From Floccularia luteovirens (taxonomy: Eukaryota; Basidiomycota; Agaricomycetes; Agaricales; Squamanitaceae): a stretch of DNA of 64,000 bases. How positions within the stretch are numbered: the stretch's first letter is position 1; each line of letters opens with the position of its first letter. The stretch spans positions 1,116,001 to 1,180,000 of the forward strand of contig VSJF01000009.1 of the NCBI GenBank assembly GCA_009739215.1, read 5' to 3'. The notes below the pieces were generated by a model that searched no databases, was not told the origin of the DNA, and saw nothing but the letters and a program-made list of their open reading frames with translations. This document shows positions 23,713 to 35,700 of the stretch, piece after piece. A program made the position numbers and the translations under genes.

Positions 23713-26700
23713 GCTCAAATCTCTGACGCACACTCAGAAAGGGAGAGTGGCATATAAAAGATTTGGGATGATGTTTTGTGAGCTCTTTGAATTGCTACTG
23801 GCCTTTCGGTGGCAGGCGTGGTTATTCCTGTGAATTTCCCTGGATAAATGGATATTGATCGTTTTCTTCTCCTTTGCTTGGAGTTCTAGTTCAATAATTC
23901 AGCATAAATAATCTGCCTTCTCCTATTTTTCGTTCCCACTCGACATCGTCTCACTTCATCCAACAAACATGTACATTACAACTCATGGACTGCTCGCTCC
24001 TTGTCATTCATTGGACATGGTCAACTTGTACACTTTCCCTGTTTTCATCTTTTCGCGCACTTCATTTCATACCCATCACAAAACTTTCTTCCCTTCTCAC
24101 TTGCTTTAACTTAACTCTTGTCACGAACCTGCCATGAACTTTCTCCTTTTCTTGCATACTCGTCGAACAATCACAACAACAACAATCATATTCCCCCTAT
24201 TTAAAATATTATTTCCGCCATTCATTATCATTTGTTGTTCGGTTGTTGACGATGTATGACACATACTTATTATTCCTTTCATTTGTTTTGTTAAACACGA
24301 TGATTTCTTTTTATTTCATTTTCGTGAACATTTACTATCTTTATTTAATGTAATACCAACCCTTTATCCACATGCACACTAAGACTTGATTATAGACATG
24401 CAATCTGATACCTGATATCCCCAACTACCTCTTCTCAAGGAACTTGTCATGAATGCTTGCTTCTGTGCAAATGGATGATGAATGTTCAGGATATGTATGA
24501 ATGAGACGAGATGAATAATGATCACCATATTTCCTTCCAACTTCCCCCTAAATCTTCACATTTTGCCGAGAACTTCCCTTTGGATTTGTATCACATTTTC
24601 CATATGCTAAAGCCAGCAAGGACCCACACCATCGAGTACGTTATTTTTAGATCGTTCCACTATATGATAGACATACTAACCCACTTGGTCGTAACAATGC
24701 TGATAAGCTTTTCCGGATGATATTCTTCTGATAGAGCAATAAAACATAACGGTAAGATTTTGATTGCTTACTGTTTATCGGGCTCAAGAGAGGGGGGGAC
24801 GAGGGATGCCCCACTAGACCGAACATCTGGAAGTAAACTACGGAAAGTGTCTGATCTTTTGGTTTGAAGGATATTTCTTTTCTGCCTCTTTTTTTCCTTG
24901 TCAACAACCAGAGTAATTGTCATTCCCGAGGTTCGGGCGAGCCAAGGCGGAGGCGCATATGCCTGTCATGTCATGACATCTACACATTTCTTTTATTTCT
25001 TTTCTCTCCGTTGACCGATATGTAATGGGGAGGGAGGTTGTTGAGGTTGGCAACGAAACAATAAATGATACGAGTAAGATACCATGGAGACTCGGAGAGG
25101 AGTCGGTCATCACTATTATTGCCTTGATTATTAACTCAACTATGTAACCAGCAACAATCATGTCGGGTCTGGTCAGGGATATCATGGAAGCAAGGAAAAA
25201 TCATTTCGTTGATCAAGTAAAACCTCTGGGATCATGACAAGTAAATTGTGAATGTGAATGACACCCAGGGAAAATGCAGGATTGTAAGTATATGCGTGCT
25301 TCTTCTAATTCAGTCGTTTTTTCCTATCACTTTGAGAAAATTTGTTACTGTTGCTAGCGATCCTGTCCATTTAACCAGAGTTATTTTAGATTCAATTGAG
25401 AGGAGGGGGGAGGGGGGGCGTTGATGAACCTGGTGAAAACTCCTAGCGCAATCTTTGCTCCAAACGCCGTCGCGTATTAGCAGAAACAGAATACACAGTG
25501 GATATTTTCTAGGGAGATAAAAACGTGTTAGAAGTATGTATGGAGAGGTCAGAACATGATGTCAGCCATTTCACACAGCTTGGGATGATGCAACCAGCCA
25601 GTTCCGCCATGTGTTGGTTGGTGGAGTCCTCCATTCTATTTAATTTACGCGCTGTCCCGTGGCGAAGTTCTTGGAAAACACCGCCATGGAGAGGGAAACA
25701 AGGTCGACGCGTGTAGCCTGCAAATAGGAAAGAAATAAAAACTTCTAACCCTTTTGCTGTAAAAATGAGTAAACCACGAATAAACATCATGGTAACTTGC
25801 GTGTCAATTCCGTGGTGGTTTTCTCTTCTTAATAAGTTATAGTAGCATGTGTTATTTGTTTCATACTTTTTGGTTAGTTCATATATTAAATCAGTCCTCT
25901 CTTGGAGCGCAAGAGGCGATGCTGCTGATTATTATAACTTAACAATGTTGGGTTGCGTGTGGTGCACCGAGTGCATGTTGCTTTTGGTAAATTTGGTGTT
26001 GATACCACTCCGTGATTAGAACATAGGTCGAGTGCAGCCCCTCCGTCCCGGTATCATTTTATGTATACCTCGGGGCACACACAGCCGCAAATATGCACAA
26101 TCTAGAATACCCAATAATAAGTGTTTGATGATGCGCGATAATAGTGTGTTACAACCAACGACTTGCGGTAATAGTTCCTTATCACGCTTAGAAATTTGAA
26201 TTAGTATACAATATACCCCATGTGTTTAACTTGTAAAGAGCTTCCTTTTCAATTCGAAACGCATCCGAGTTTAGCCTCATCCATCTTACACCATACACCG
26301 TAAGAAACAAGAAGCAAGAAAGAAGGGACAGGTTCCTTGTCTCCCGCGAGAACGCCGGAACTGACCTTTCAAAAGATGGTACGGCATGACAAGCTGTATC
26401 TAACAAGTAGCGCGAGGAAAACTTTAGATCTGGGGTGTAAGGCAAAGCAGTCCGTGTGTAAAGTAAAGAGTATAACATGGTTTACTTGTACATAGTATGT
26501 ATGTAAGACGTAAGGCGATGTAACAGGCTAAATGATGATAAGTTATTATGACATATAGATAAGCAATGATTATAATGAACGTTGACATTGAATGTCGAAC
26601 AACTGTCACCTCTAATAACAGTCGACGCCGAATCCACCCGGGAGGGGGGGATTGGTAGGGGGTTGCGTATAAATGATCTGTTTTCATGACTACACATGGG

Positions 26701-29229
26701 GCATAGAACAAAACGATTGAGATATATTGAAATTCTGAGATTGGGAATAACATGGAATTTGTGACAACAAGGGGCAAGGGGAGAGAAGAGAATTCCCCAG
26801 AAACGACTTGGGATCCGGGCGCCAGCGCCGCCAACTTCCGAGTATTCGATAAACATCGCTATCGTTGTCACTTGATCAGCCCAGGTTTGTTTCCAGTTTT
26901 AGGATTGATAATTATGTACATCTTGGTTTCTTCGTTAGTTGATAATCCGCAGCGATTGACCGGAGAAGTGCTAGTGCGTATTTTATATTGTTAAGTACTC
27001 GTGATAAGACGGGTGTCAATTCTGTCTATTTGGTATTTGTTTCCTCTTGTCCGGAACCTACCCTGTCACGATGCCAAAAAAAACGAGAATACTAATTGAG
27101 GATACCATGCTACACACATAAACAATATTTCTTCAATGGAAGTTGGGTCAGCACCTTATAATCCGAGTAAAGGAACAGTTTGCGGAACTCGTGCTGTTGA
27201 AAGCATATGCTCAGAAGTGTTTATCAAACGGGAGCATGGACAAGTCAAGTCTTTAGGAACCCACTGTGCATATATATGTAACACGGAAAGTAGAAATGGC
27301 GGACCGTGCGGGGATATTCAGGACACACGATCTGGACTTCGAGCCGGAAAACAAAAAATTCGAACGTTTTTGGATCCTCCCAGGGGGTTTATGCCATCTT
27401 GGAGTGCTTTTCTAGACAATATCATTAATCCAACCGATATAGCAGTTGGTCTTTATCATAACCGTTACCACGACTTTTGGACAAGGCGGATGTGGCCCGG
27501 TGACAATGTGAAGAGTGAGAAGGAATTTGGAATTTTTTATAACGAACGTTTTTCGTTTTAGAAAATGTTCTCCATTCAGGTGAGTGTCTAAAAAATGTTC
27601 ACGAAACAATTTTCAAATTCCATCGCATCTTATCAATGATGCAAGATAGGAGAACTGAATAGTAGCATCACTCAGTAAAGCTTCCACTTCTAAGAAAATG
27701 TACGCGTGCGTGAAAATCTGGCTTGTTCGCAATTTGTTAGCGTATGCGTATGTATACTTCAGGAAAGGAAGAAGCAGTTCTCTTCCGGTATCTTTGGGAT
27801 CGACAAAGTAATTTACGCAAGGCATAGTATGGATGGATGGGCGGCCGTACTACATTCCAATGCCTTGTCAGTGGATATTTTTGTTGCATGTTGACGGGTG
27901 AATTTGAATCCACGAGAACAGATCTGCTCCAAGATAGTTTTGAATACTGCAATTATGCGATTGCGAAGGACAGCGAGATCCGTCATATTCTCATGTGTCA
28001 ATCAAAATACTACTTAAACCTCCTCGAAACGACGATGTCGTCAAAACCTCGGGGGCTTGGTGATAAATCGATAAGCGCTAGCCTATAAAAATGACTGTAC
28101 CATCCCCGCACGTGTGGTATGCGTAGCAAATTTGGTAGTATGCTTTTTGAGGTCGATGGTCAGGCGACAAATTATAGTGGAGATTGTGCGCGAGTGAGCA
28201 AGCGGAATGTATGCTGCGGTATATGGCCCGGACCCTAGAATAGATTACTCCCTAGATCTTGTTATGATCACAATCCCGGGACATTGGTCTGTTCCCCACC
28301 ATACCCGATCTCTTTACGCTCATCATCGCGGGAGAACTTTTGTATCAAAAAGAGATGGGAACTGCTGGTGGAACTTTGTTCTTTCTGCGGTACTAGTCAC
28401 CTCAGGAAGTCTATTTTGAAGGAAAGCCGCGGCAATGAACTGGTCTAACGTTGTGTACCCGGTCTGCAAGGCTAGTAAGACTTACCGCGGTTTAAAGGTA
28501 TATCCACTCCACGGAAGTTGTTATGTATTTTGGCACCAATGGGAAGGAGGGCAAGGAGCGAACTCTGACACTGTCCTTGGAGGTAGGGATCCCCCATGTG
28601 GTGGCACCTGAAGAGAAGTCCGAGGTCCCTGACTGTGATGTTAGCCTTTAATTCATGCCTTGTAGTTTCAGCATTCACCTGAAGCCTATCTCTTGAGCTT
28701 CAGGGACGTTCTCGTTGCGATACTGCTATAAGTATCACGTGTAGGGATTCGCTCTGTCTCTGGGTTTGGAATCGTCTTATTGCTTGCCCTTGCCACTTCA
28801 TTGAAACGTTGAAGAAAAAGGATTATTAAGGCATCGTGCTGTGGTAAGCCCTTGATTTTTTGGTCTGCCCTTATTTGAAAGTTCCAGCCCATCATTTACA
28901 GATAAAAGGTGTTCATAAGACGAGTAACCCCTGTAACCCCTTAAAAATTTGATCAGTTTTGCTTGAAGATCCGATGAATAACTGTCACTCACGATTACCT
29001 ATAGGTCATTGCCGTCTTGAAATAGGAAATCTCATCATGACGAGGAAATTTCACGACGGGGAACTTCATCTGTGGAGCCTTTGACAATGTCAACGGTCTA
29101 CGAGTAGACCCCTGAGTGATATTCCAGGATTGTTCCGCGGGGCAACTACCGGATTCTTCATATTTTCTACGTGACCGGATGGATGAAGAAGCTCTATGCT
29201 GTACTTCGACGCTTGTTCTCGGTAAATCT
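23713..29229. other. About 5.5 kb gene-poor interval
   Basis: No recognised gene. AT-rich, with C/T-rich transcript-like sequence just after 23712 (about 23830-24240) that could be the 3' UTR of the preceding gene. The longest open frame is 27136-27561, listed separately. The rest has only short unconserved frames. Confidence 0.45.
27136..27561 (+). CDS. Unrecognised 141-codon open frame
   Basis: An uninterrupted frame from ATG at 27136 to a stop at 27559-27561 in otherwise frame-poor DNA. The product has several Cys (CGTRAVESIC, CAYICNTES, GGPCGD) and a Trp/Arg-rich end (DFWTRRMWPGD). It has no signal peptide and no family that I recognise. It may be chance or a fragment of an older gene. 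Confidence 0.2.
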   Translation: MEVGSAPYNPSKGTVCGTRAVESICSEVFIKREHGQVKSLGTHCAYICNTESRNGGPCGDIQDTRSGLRAGKQKIRTFLDPPRGFMPSWSAFLDNIINPTDIAVGLYHNRYHDFWTRRMWPGDNVKSEKEFGIFYNERFSF

Positions 29230-31034
29230 TGTATCTCCGAGCATTCGGTAAGAGAAGTCGTTTATTCGAAGAATGATGAGATGCGTCACTACTAAATTGT
29301 TGGTCTTGATAGCATTATTTCATGGGATAGTGCAAGGTAAATGTTCCTTTAAATATGACAGCATTGCGGATGGCAGATGCGTAGAGACGTCCTGTTTGCT
29401 ATGGTTGACTAATCATGAGGCGTTTCGTGGGATTTTTCGGAAGTTTCAACGGAGCTGGTTGGATAAAACGGGTTGACCCAATCGCTTCAACTATAGATGA
29501 AGTTATGAACCTTGAAGAAAACTACCTGTCGTGGTACATGTCATTTCATTTTAATCTCTCACAATAATATCTTATTTCCTATATGTAGTCTTAAGCAGTC
29601 TGTATCAGAGCCTGAGTGCTGGAACAACCACTGCATATACCCAGTGGTATCAAATATGCGAAAACTGGGATGCTGATTAGGATGATGGAAGATGTTAGAA
29701 CCGAATGCTTCCTCGCACTGCAACGAACGATCTCGATTCTAGGATTAATTCAAAACGGGTCTCGGCGTTTGCCTAATCTACTTTGTTCCGTTTCAATGTG
29801 CTGATAATGCCTACTGTACAGCTTACTTTTTAGAACTAATGATAGAACTTGGTTCAGTTGATACCTCTGACTGCCTCACGGGTGGTGTATAGTTTGATGT
29901 TAGCTATGATCTGGATGAGCCGAAAATCGAGCCAAAGGTTGATACTTCACGATTCTTGAAGAAGAGAGAGCAGTCGGATACTCTTGGATGGAACGATGGT
30001 AGAGAAGATAATGAACTCCAGTGTTTAGTGGTTGGGAGCCGCTCCTCTGCCGGATGGAGAGTAAAATGCAAACCATCGAGTGGTATTGATCTTGATGCAA
30101 TGAGCTGTGAGAGGCAGTTATGATCAGTTTTATAATTAATGATATGCTAACAATCAAGTTGGCAGAGCTGAAAGCTCGATTTAAAACGAAAACTGATAGA
30201 CTTGCCACAAAGCCGGTTTCAACATCATTGTGAGACAGAAAAGATCAATCTCAGTTGACTAGGACTCCTTCACGACACTACCTGTCTAAGGATGGTCAGT
30301 TCAGAAGCATGTTCGAAGTACAAATGGAAAATTTCTTGAATGTTCTTTTATTGTGACAGATTTCTCACTTGATATTGGTCGTTGCCTATCCCCCCTCACA
30401 CGCATGCCCAAGGTCTTTTTCCACATAATATAATGGTTGGGATGCATTCATGCCATTTTGCTTATCCCAAGGACTACCCCAGGCGAATTACTTCTCTATA
30501 GCATCATTGATGCCAGGAATAACGATGATAGGAGTGCATCCCTCGAATAGTGGCCATACCTATCAGTACGTGGCCAACTCTCCCTATTTCTGGAATAGAA
30601 GTAATACATCTGCCAACCAGATTTCTCACGAATGAGGCATCAGCCCAGATATTTTGAAAAACTGATAACTCGGCCTCCACCAGCCGCAACGCCCATAATA
30701 CCAATGACCTAACAAGTAATAATCTAGAAACTTGGATCCGCTCTTTATGTAACACCTTACCTGAAGTCATTAATGAAGCCGAATTTTTAATATATTGTCA
30801 GGATGTCGGAATATACCCCGTTGGTGGCTCAGTGGGGGGTCAGATGACAGCATCAAGAGGACTACTTGTTGAGGTGATGCTTTTGTGTGCTCAATGGGGG
30901 TTAATTTATTGTTGGTGGACGGCCAGTGCTCATTTGAGATGAGATTTCAGGCTGCATGGATATGGTATCATTGAATGGGTCCAATCCTGGACCGTGGTGG
31001 ACTGGTAGTATTTAAACTCCCCGAAGAATTAAAA

Positions 31035-31052
31035 GGGGGGGGGGGGGGGGGG
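31035..31052 (+). repeat. Poly-G run in copy 1
   Basis: About 18 consecutive G residues just upstream of the DUF6534-like start. The matching place in copy 2 (about 37545-37562) has no such run, so it arose or was lost after duplication. Confidence 0.85.
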
Positions 31053-31090
31053 TAGCCATTCACCAACGCAACGTTGTCACTAGCCATACA

Positions 31091-33036
31091 ATGGACTCTC
31101 CCTATCTTGAGCATGACCTCTTTCAGCCATTTAAAGTTGAATTTTCTTCGGATCTCCTAGCTGCTTTCATCTCCATGATGTATATTATAGCCTATTTATT
31201 TCTCATGATTCCCACTAAACTGTCTCTGCAGGTTTACAGGGTTTATAACACAGCAAACATACTGGTATTTCCGTTTCTACCCTCGTGACAATATCTGGCT
31301 TAAATTTTTTGTGCGTTTTTGTTCCATGTTGAAATAAAACGTTCTACTTGGTAATTACACATATGCTACAGGTGCTCACTCTTTGGTATGCTGCTAAATT
31401 ACATCTTAATAATTGTTTTATTCACCCCTTCTCAGGTTTATTGACATCACACACTCCACGGCAATTATACATCTCATGTCAGTGCTTGATTTTGTAAAAT
31501 GGATGTTGTATGCAAAATAGTTCTTACAGCTATTTCTCCCTGATCATTTCTCGTCCAAAAGTTGTAAATCTCGATATACCAATTTGGTACGTCAATTTCG
31601 CAGCTTTTATTCTTTATCTCTATTCTGACAAAAAAAATGGCTTTTATTTTCAAGGTCAACTGGGGTGAGAGTACCATTTACATTATACACAATACGCGGT
31701 GACATTTACCTAAAATAAAAAAGATCTGGGCATTCGATAATGTAACACTTCGGTTATATCTCTATTAGAACATTGAGCAAACATTTCACCGGGCGTATAT
31801 TGCTCTGATGACAACAGGGTAAAATTTATAAACCCTGTGTGGTAGACGTCATGAAGTATTGACCTACCTTTACTTAGCTTTTACATCTGGAGACTATGGA
31901 GGCGTAAGATTGATTTTAATAATAACCTATTTCACCTTATAGAACTTGGATAAATTCTAGTCACAAAGGACAACACTCCTCGTTTCCTTTTGATGCTATT
32001 GGTATGATTTATACACGTTCTATTGATTACAAGCCACTCATCAAATTCACATTATTTTAGATTGTATTGTTCCTTGCTCTATCAGGTATTCATATTGAAG
32101 GATGGATTCAAAATGTCTCTGAACTAATACATATTTTCTCACATTTCAATCATAGGTATTAACTTTGGTAAGTAGTCAATACAAAAGCCCAAACATGCCC
32201 ATCGGCACTCATTAGTTAACAAATGATTTTTTAATTCTAGCATCAACCATTCCATTGTGGGTAACATCACCACTCTATTAGGTATATATTGCTTAGTGTC
32301 ATTCTCTCTAGGCTGCCAAACAATGAGTCTATCCTCCAAGGAATGGGCTTAAGATATGACGTTGGTCAACAGCCAAGTAGTACATGTAATGCTCTGATTC
32401 TTCCACATAGCAACTTTTAGAAGCAGAATTTGCTGTCGCCTTCGTCACTGACATATGCGTCTCTTCATCTATGGCATGGTATCTGCATAGGTTCAAAACT
32501 GGATATGATCGGTAAGTCCCACAAATGTCGTCGCGAATGAGCTTGTGTAATTCATACTTTTTCTCATGCAGTACAGACTCTATACTCAAGTTGCTGGTGA
32601 TGTACACCATCAGCACAGGAATAATGACCAGGTTCGCTCCACCCATTCCTGTGAAGCGAAATCATTGACAGCTAATCCAGTGTGGGAAACTTGGCAAGTT
32701 TGATTATTGTCCGTCTTTCATCTTCTACGAAACTCCTGACTACAACAATTATTACAGTTGATTGTGGGGAGTGCAGCATATACCGGACTCCTTGAAGCCC
32801 TTCCAAAATGTGTGCGCATTTTTCTATGTACTGGATCGAATGCTAACTTACAGTACACTATAAGTTTATATCATTTGTATACTCGCAACGTGGGTAATAT
32901 TTTCACCAAGTCATGCAGATGTACCTTCTCATATGAATCAATTAGGTTGAATTTTAGGAAGTCATTCCGACTGGAAATGCAACGCTCTGAAACTGGCAAT
33001 TTCATTCACGAAAATGGTGTGGATAGTGTTGCTTAA
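31091..33036 (+). pseudogene. DUF6534-like membrane protein gene, copy 1, decayed
   Basis: Resembles the large agaricomycete family of multi-pass membrane proteins with a C-terminal DUF6534 domain (function unknown). Across small introns the reading is MDSPYLEHD..., FTGFITQQTYWYFRFYPRD, VLTLW joined to FIDITHSTAIIHLM, FYIWRLWRR, then AEFAVAFVTDICVSSSMAWY, LHRFKTGYDR-TDSILKLLVMY and NVCAFFYVLDRMLTY. These match the family order: YFR segment, LW-x-D-x-x-H, YxxRxW, TD...WYLHRSRTG, and the last two segments. After the intron ending near 32757 the expected frame meets TGA immediately, where copy 2 has TGT, so this copy looks inactive unless splicing differs. The frames upstream in the unit were not identified. 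Confidence 0.6.
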
Positions 33037-33479
33037 ACATATGTGATAGAAATTTTCGTATTGTTGAAGAGTTCATGATGTTTAATCGGCTTGTGAATGT
33101 AAAATAGAGTGATGTAGTCCGAGTTCTGGAGAGTAAGTGGACCTTGGTTCATAAAGTAGAGAATAGATCCTTAGTTTATATGCAACCATTTCAGAGTCAC
33201 TTGTATTGCGCAGTTGCAACTTCAAATTTGTTCTGGGTGGACAATGTCCTAAAAATATCTGTTTACTGAATACACATTTCCTAGTCTCCTTATTTTTAGA
33301 AAACGCGCCAATACATATTTTTAATTTTTACTTTTCCACGTCACACAATCAACCCAATCTTTGCAGTTTCGAGGCGCCAGTGATGAACGTTCTGAACAGC
33401 AACTTTTGGATAAAAAGATGGTTCATCATTTTAAAAACAAGGCCTTACAGCGTTTTTAGAGAAATTGGCTGGTGTGGAG

Positions 33480-35490
33480 AAGTAATACGTTTGTATCATT
33501 CGCAGCTTCGTCCTTTGTTATGAAAGACGTAAATGATAGTCTTCTGCCCCTTTCCCTCTAATATGAACGCTACGGCGGGTCTTTTTGGTAGCGATATCAT
33601 TGACAACAACCTCTTCGATATCATTTTCGATGCGAAGGTCGGATGGGGAACATTCTCAGGTAGCTTGGTAGCATAACTGTCAGAGAGTTGGCTTGCGTTG
33701 ACTTGGAAATGGTTCTTATCACCCGAACGCCTCTTCTAATTTGTTGAGAGAGCTCGACCTAATGCTTGACTTGCACGTCATATAGCGTCGGGGCTTTCAT
33801 GAGTGTCCTTACCTCTTAAATCTTCTGTATGGATAGGTTGGAACCTAATGCCTGAGTGTTCGGAAAGCGGCTGGAGATCCTGAAGGATTCGGCAATGCGC
33901 AGTCATAGGGTCTCAGTATCCATACTCTCTGCCCTGTCTTTGTGTCACCTTCTGTGATAAGTGCGGAGCTGATATTCTCATTTTCTGTGAACACAGCAAA
34001 TCTATCGTTGGGTCAGAGTCTGCACCAAAAGTACTAGAAGAGCCCGAGTGGTGCCTTGGAGCATAAGACGTTCAGGTGGGATAAATGGCTAGAACCTGAT
34101 CAAGATGCTTCAGGATGCTGGGGTACGCTGGATTGGCCGTGATTTTGATGTGATGTGAATGAAATTGGCATACGCCCAGGAGACCGCATACTCGTAGAAA
34201 GTTTGCAATGAAGTAATTGAGAACATCGTTTCCTCGGTGGTATCGCATTCTGCTGAGAGAAAATGATGAAACAAGACTGCTAACGTCTGTGAGATTAGTA
34301 GTCGACGATTGTTGGTGGTTGGGTTGAGTTGAGTACTAGCATCGCTAGCTTGTCCCGTGCCACTGGTACACTCTCTACTCTCCCCTTTCTTGTTTCTCCC
34401 CAGTTTCCTGACTACCCCACGTCCTTTCAAAGCATGGATTTGTTCGTGCTCCTGCAATCATTCGGTATCTGTTCCGGCAGACCGAGGTCTCCTCATTTGG
34501 GAATGTAGTTGATGGGCTAGAGAATTTACGATCGCGCGGGACTCATCGGAATGGGGATGCAAGATATGCAGTAACGAGGGCCGACGTGCAGTACATCGAC
34601 AGAAGCAAGGTATTTATCTTAAGTATATTTGAGGAGAAGCTGGTCGCGTTAGTGTAGAAGTAAGACGTTGGGACTTATGGTAGGCGTCCGAAAGACCGAA
34701 AAGAAGAATTGAGCGTAGTCGTCTGCGTGTTGAAATAAAGGATCGTAGGTCGATCACGACTACAGGAAGTGCCTCCTCTCTCGTCTGTATTACTCCCCAT
34801 GTCCCTCTATTTCTCTCAGCTCTTGTTCAGGACCCAGTTGCGTAGTAAGGTTGTACGTGCCAACCAAGGACCAAGGTTGGGAAGTTCACTGGGTACTTGG
34901 GGTGAAATGGCTAGAAACGCGTCGTGAGTGGCGTACAATAAAAAGAAAGACAGACATTCAGTGCGTAGTGACGTTACATTTTGCTTCTGCTTTGTTGTTC
35001 CTGATGTACATTTCGCATCAAATCATCTAATTTGGTGTGTGGTGCTTATGTTCGGTAGTGTATAGAACAGTTCTCTTCGAGTTGTATTGTAGTTGCATTC
35101 CAACATTTTTATGAGATATGGGCATATAATCAGTTCATATATTCTGTTTCATGCATTACGATCTACATTATTGATTTTCTAAATGCGCCAGAACATTATT
35201 CTTACAGTTCCATATGATACCGCAAGACACTGACGGTGATTCCGTTGCTTCCACTAACAACAGGAACAGTGATATTAGGAGAGAGAAAGGTCACTTTCAA
35301 TAGACATTTTTAATTTCAACAAGAGGGACAGTGATTGGCCAATACCGTCTGTGAATAAATGAGTATATAGTATGACATTGGATGAAGTCGAAACAATAAT
35401 ACCAGCAGCTGCGAGGACAACAACTTTAACCATATTCACAGAATGTGATGTTGAGGAGATGGTGATACGAGCGACTCAATGTATTATGAT
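33480..35490. other. About 2 kb of sequence in copy 1 that is absent from copy 2
   Basis: Copy 2 passes from the CCAGTGATGAA block to the TTTTCGTTT...GATGTGACTTTCAA block within about 150 bp (39880-40030), whereas copy 1 needs about 2.1 kb (33380-35510). The extra DNA carries no intact gene. One plus-strand frame at about 33929-34070 encodes a Cys/His-rich piece (LPCLCVTFCDKCGADI followed by FCEH), and a minus-strand frame spans 34110-34457; neither was identified. No terminal repeats were seen. Confidence 0.5.
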
Positions 35491-35499
35491 ATTAGTGCG

Positions 35500-35700
35500 T
35501 TTACACAGGCATTTTCGTTTGTTTTCTGATGTGACTTTCAAAGAGATCCTTCAATCGTTTTTCAGAATTCGGAAGTATCCGAAAACAGGTTGAAAATTCG
35601 GAGATACATAAGTATAGTACATACTAACTGAAGCATTGGTACTTGGGTACGTTACGTCCCCGACATTCAGTAAAGGGAGTCTTTTTTCGGAAATTGCTGC
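35500..35700 (+). repeat. Tail of duplication copy 1
   Basis: Matches 40015-40215: GATGTGACTTTCAA(A)GAGATCCTTCAATCG, then AAACAGGTTGAAAA(T/C)TCGG and CTGAAGCATTGGTA(C/T)TTG, in direct orientation. Confidence 0.8.

Larger units (their letters stand above)
29235..33430 (+). repeat. Tandem segmental duplication, copy 1 (main part)
   Basis: This stretch matches 35660-39920 in direct orientation with many substitutions and small indels. Anchor pairs: CAGTGGTATCAAATATG at about 29641 and 36032; AGAGAGAGCAGTCGGATAC at about 29962 and 36339; ATGGA(C/T)TCTCCCTATCTTGAGC at 31091 and 37596; the GTCTATCCTCCAAGGAATGGGC block at about 32326 and 38832. The offset is about 6.4-6.5 kb. A boundary motif (CATTCGGTAAAAGAAGTCG-like) occurs near 29238, 35668 and 40182, consistent with unit ends. 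Confidence 0.85.

Noticed and set aside
32329..32646. 105-codon minus-strand frame, also present in the second copy at 38835-39152
   Set aside because: It first looked like a conserved minus-strand gene, but the plus strand here encodes the DUF6534-like TD...WYLHRFKTG block, so it is an antisense shadow duplicated with it.
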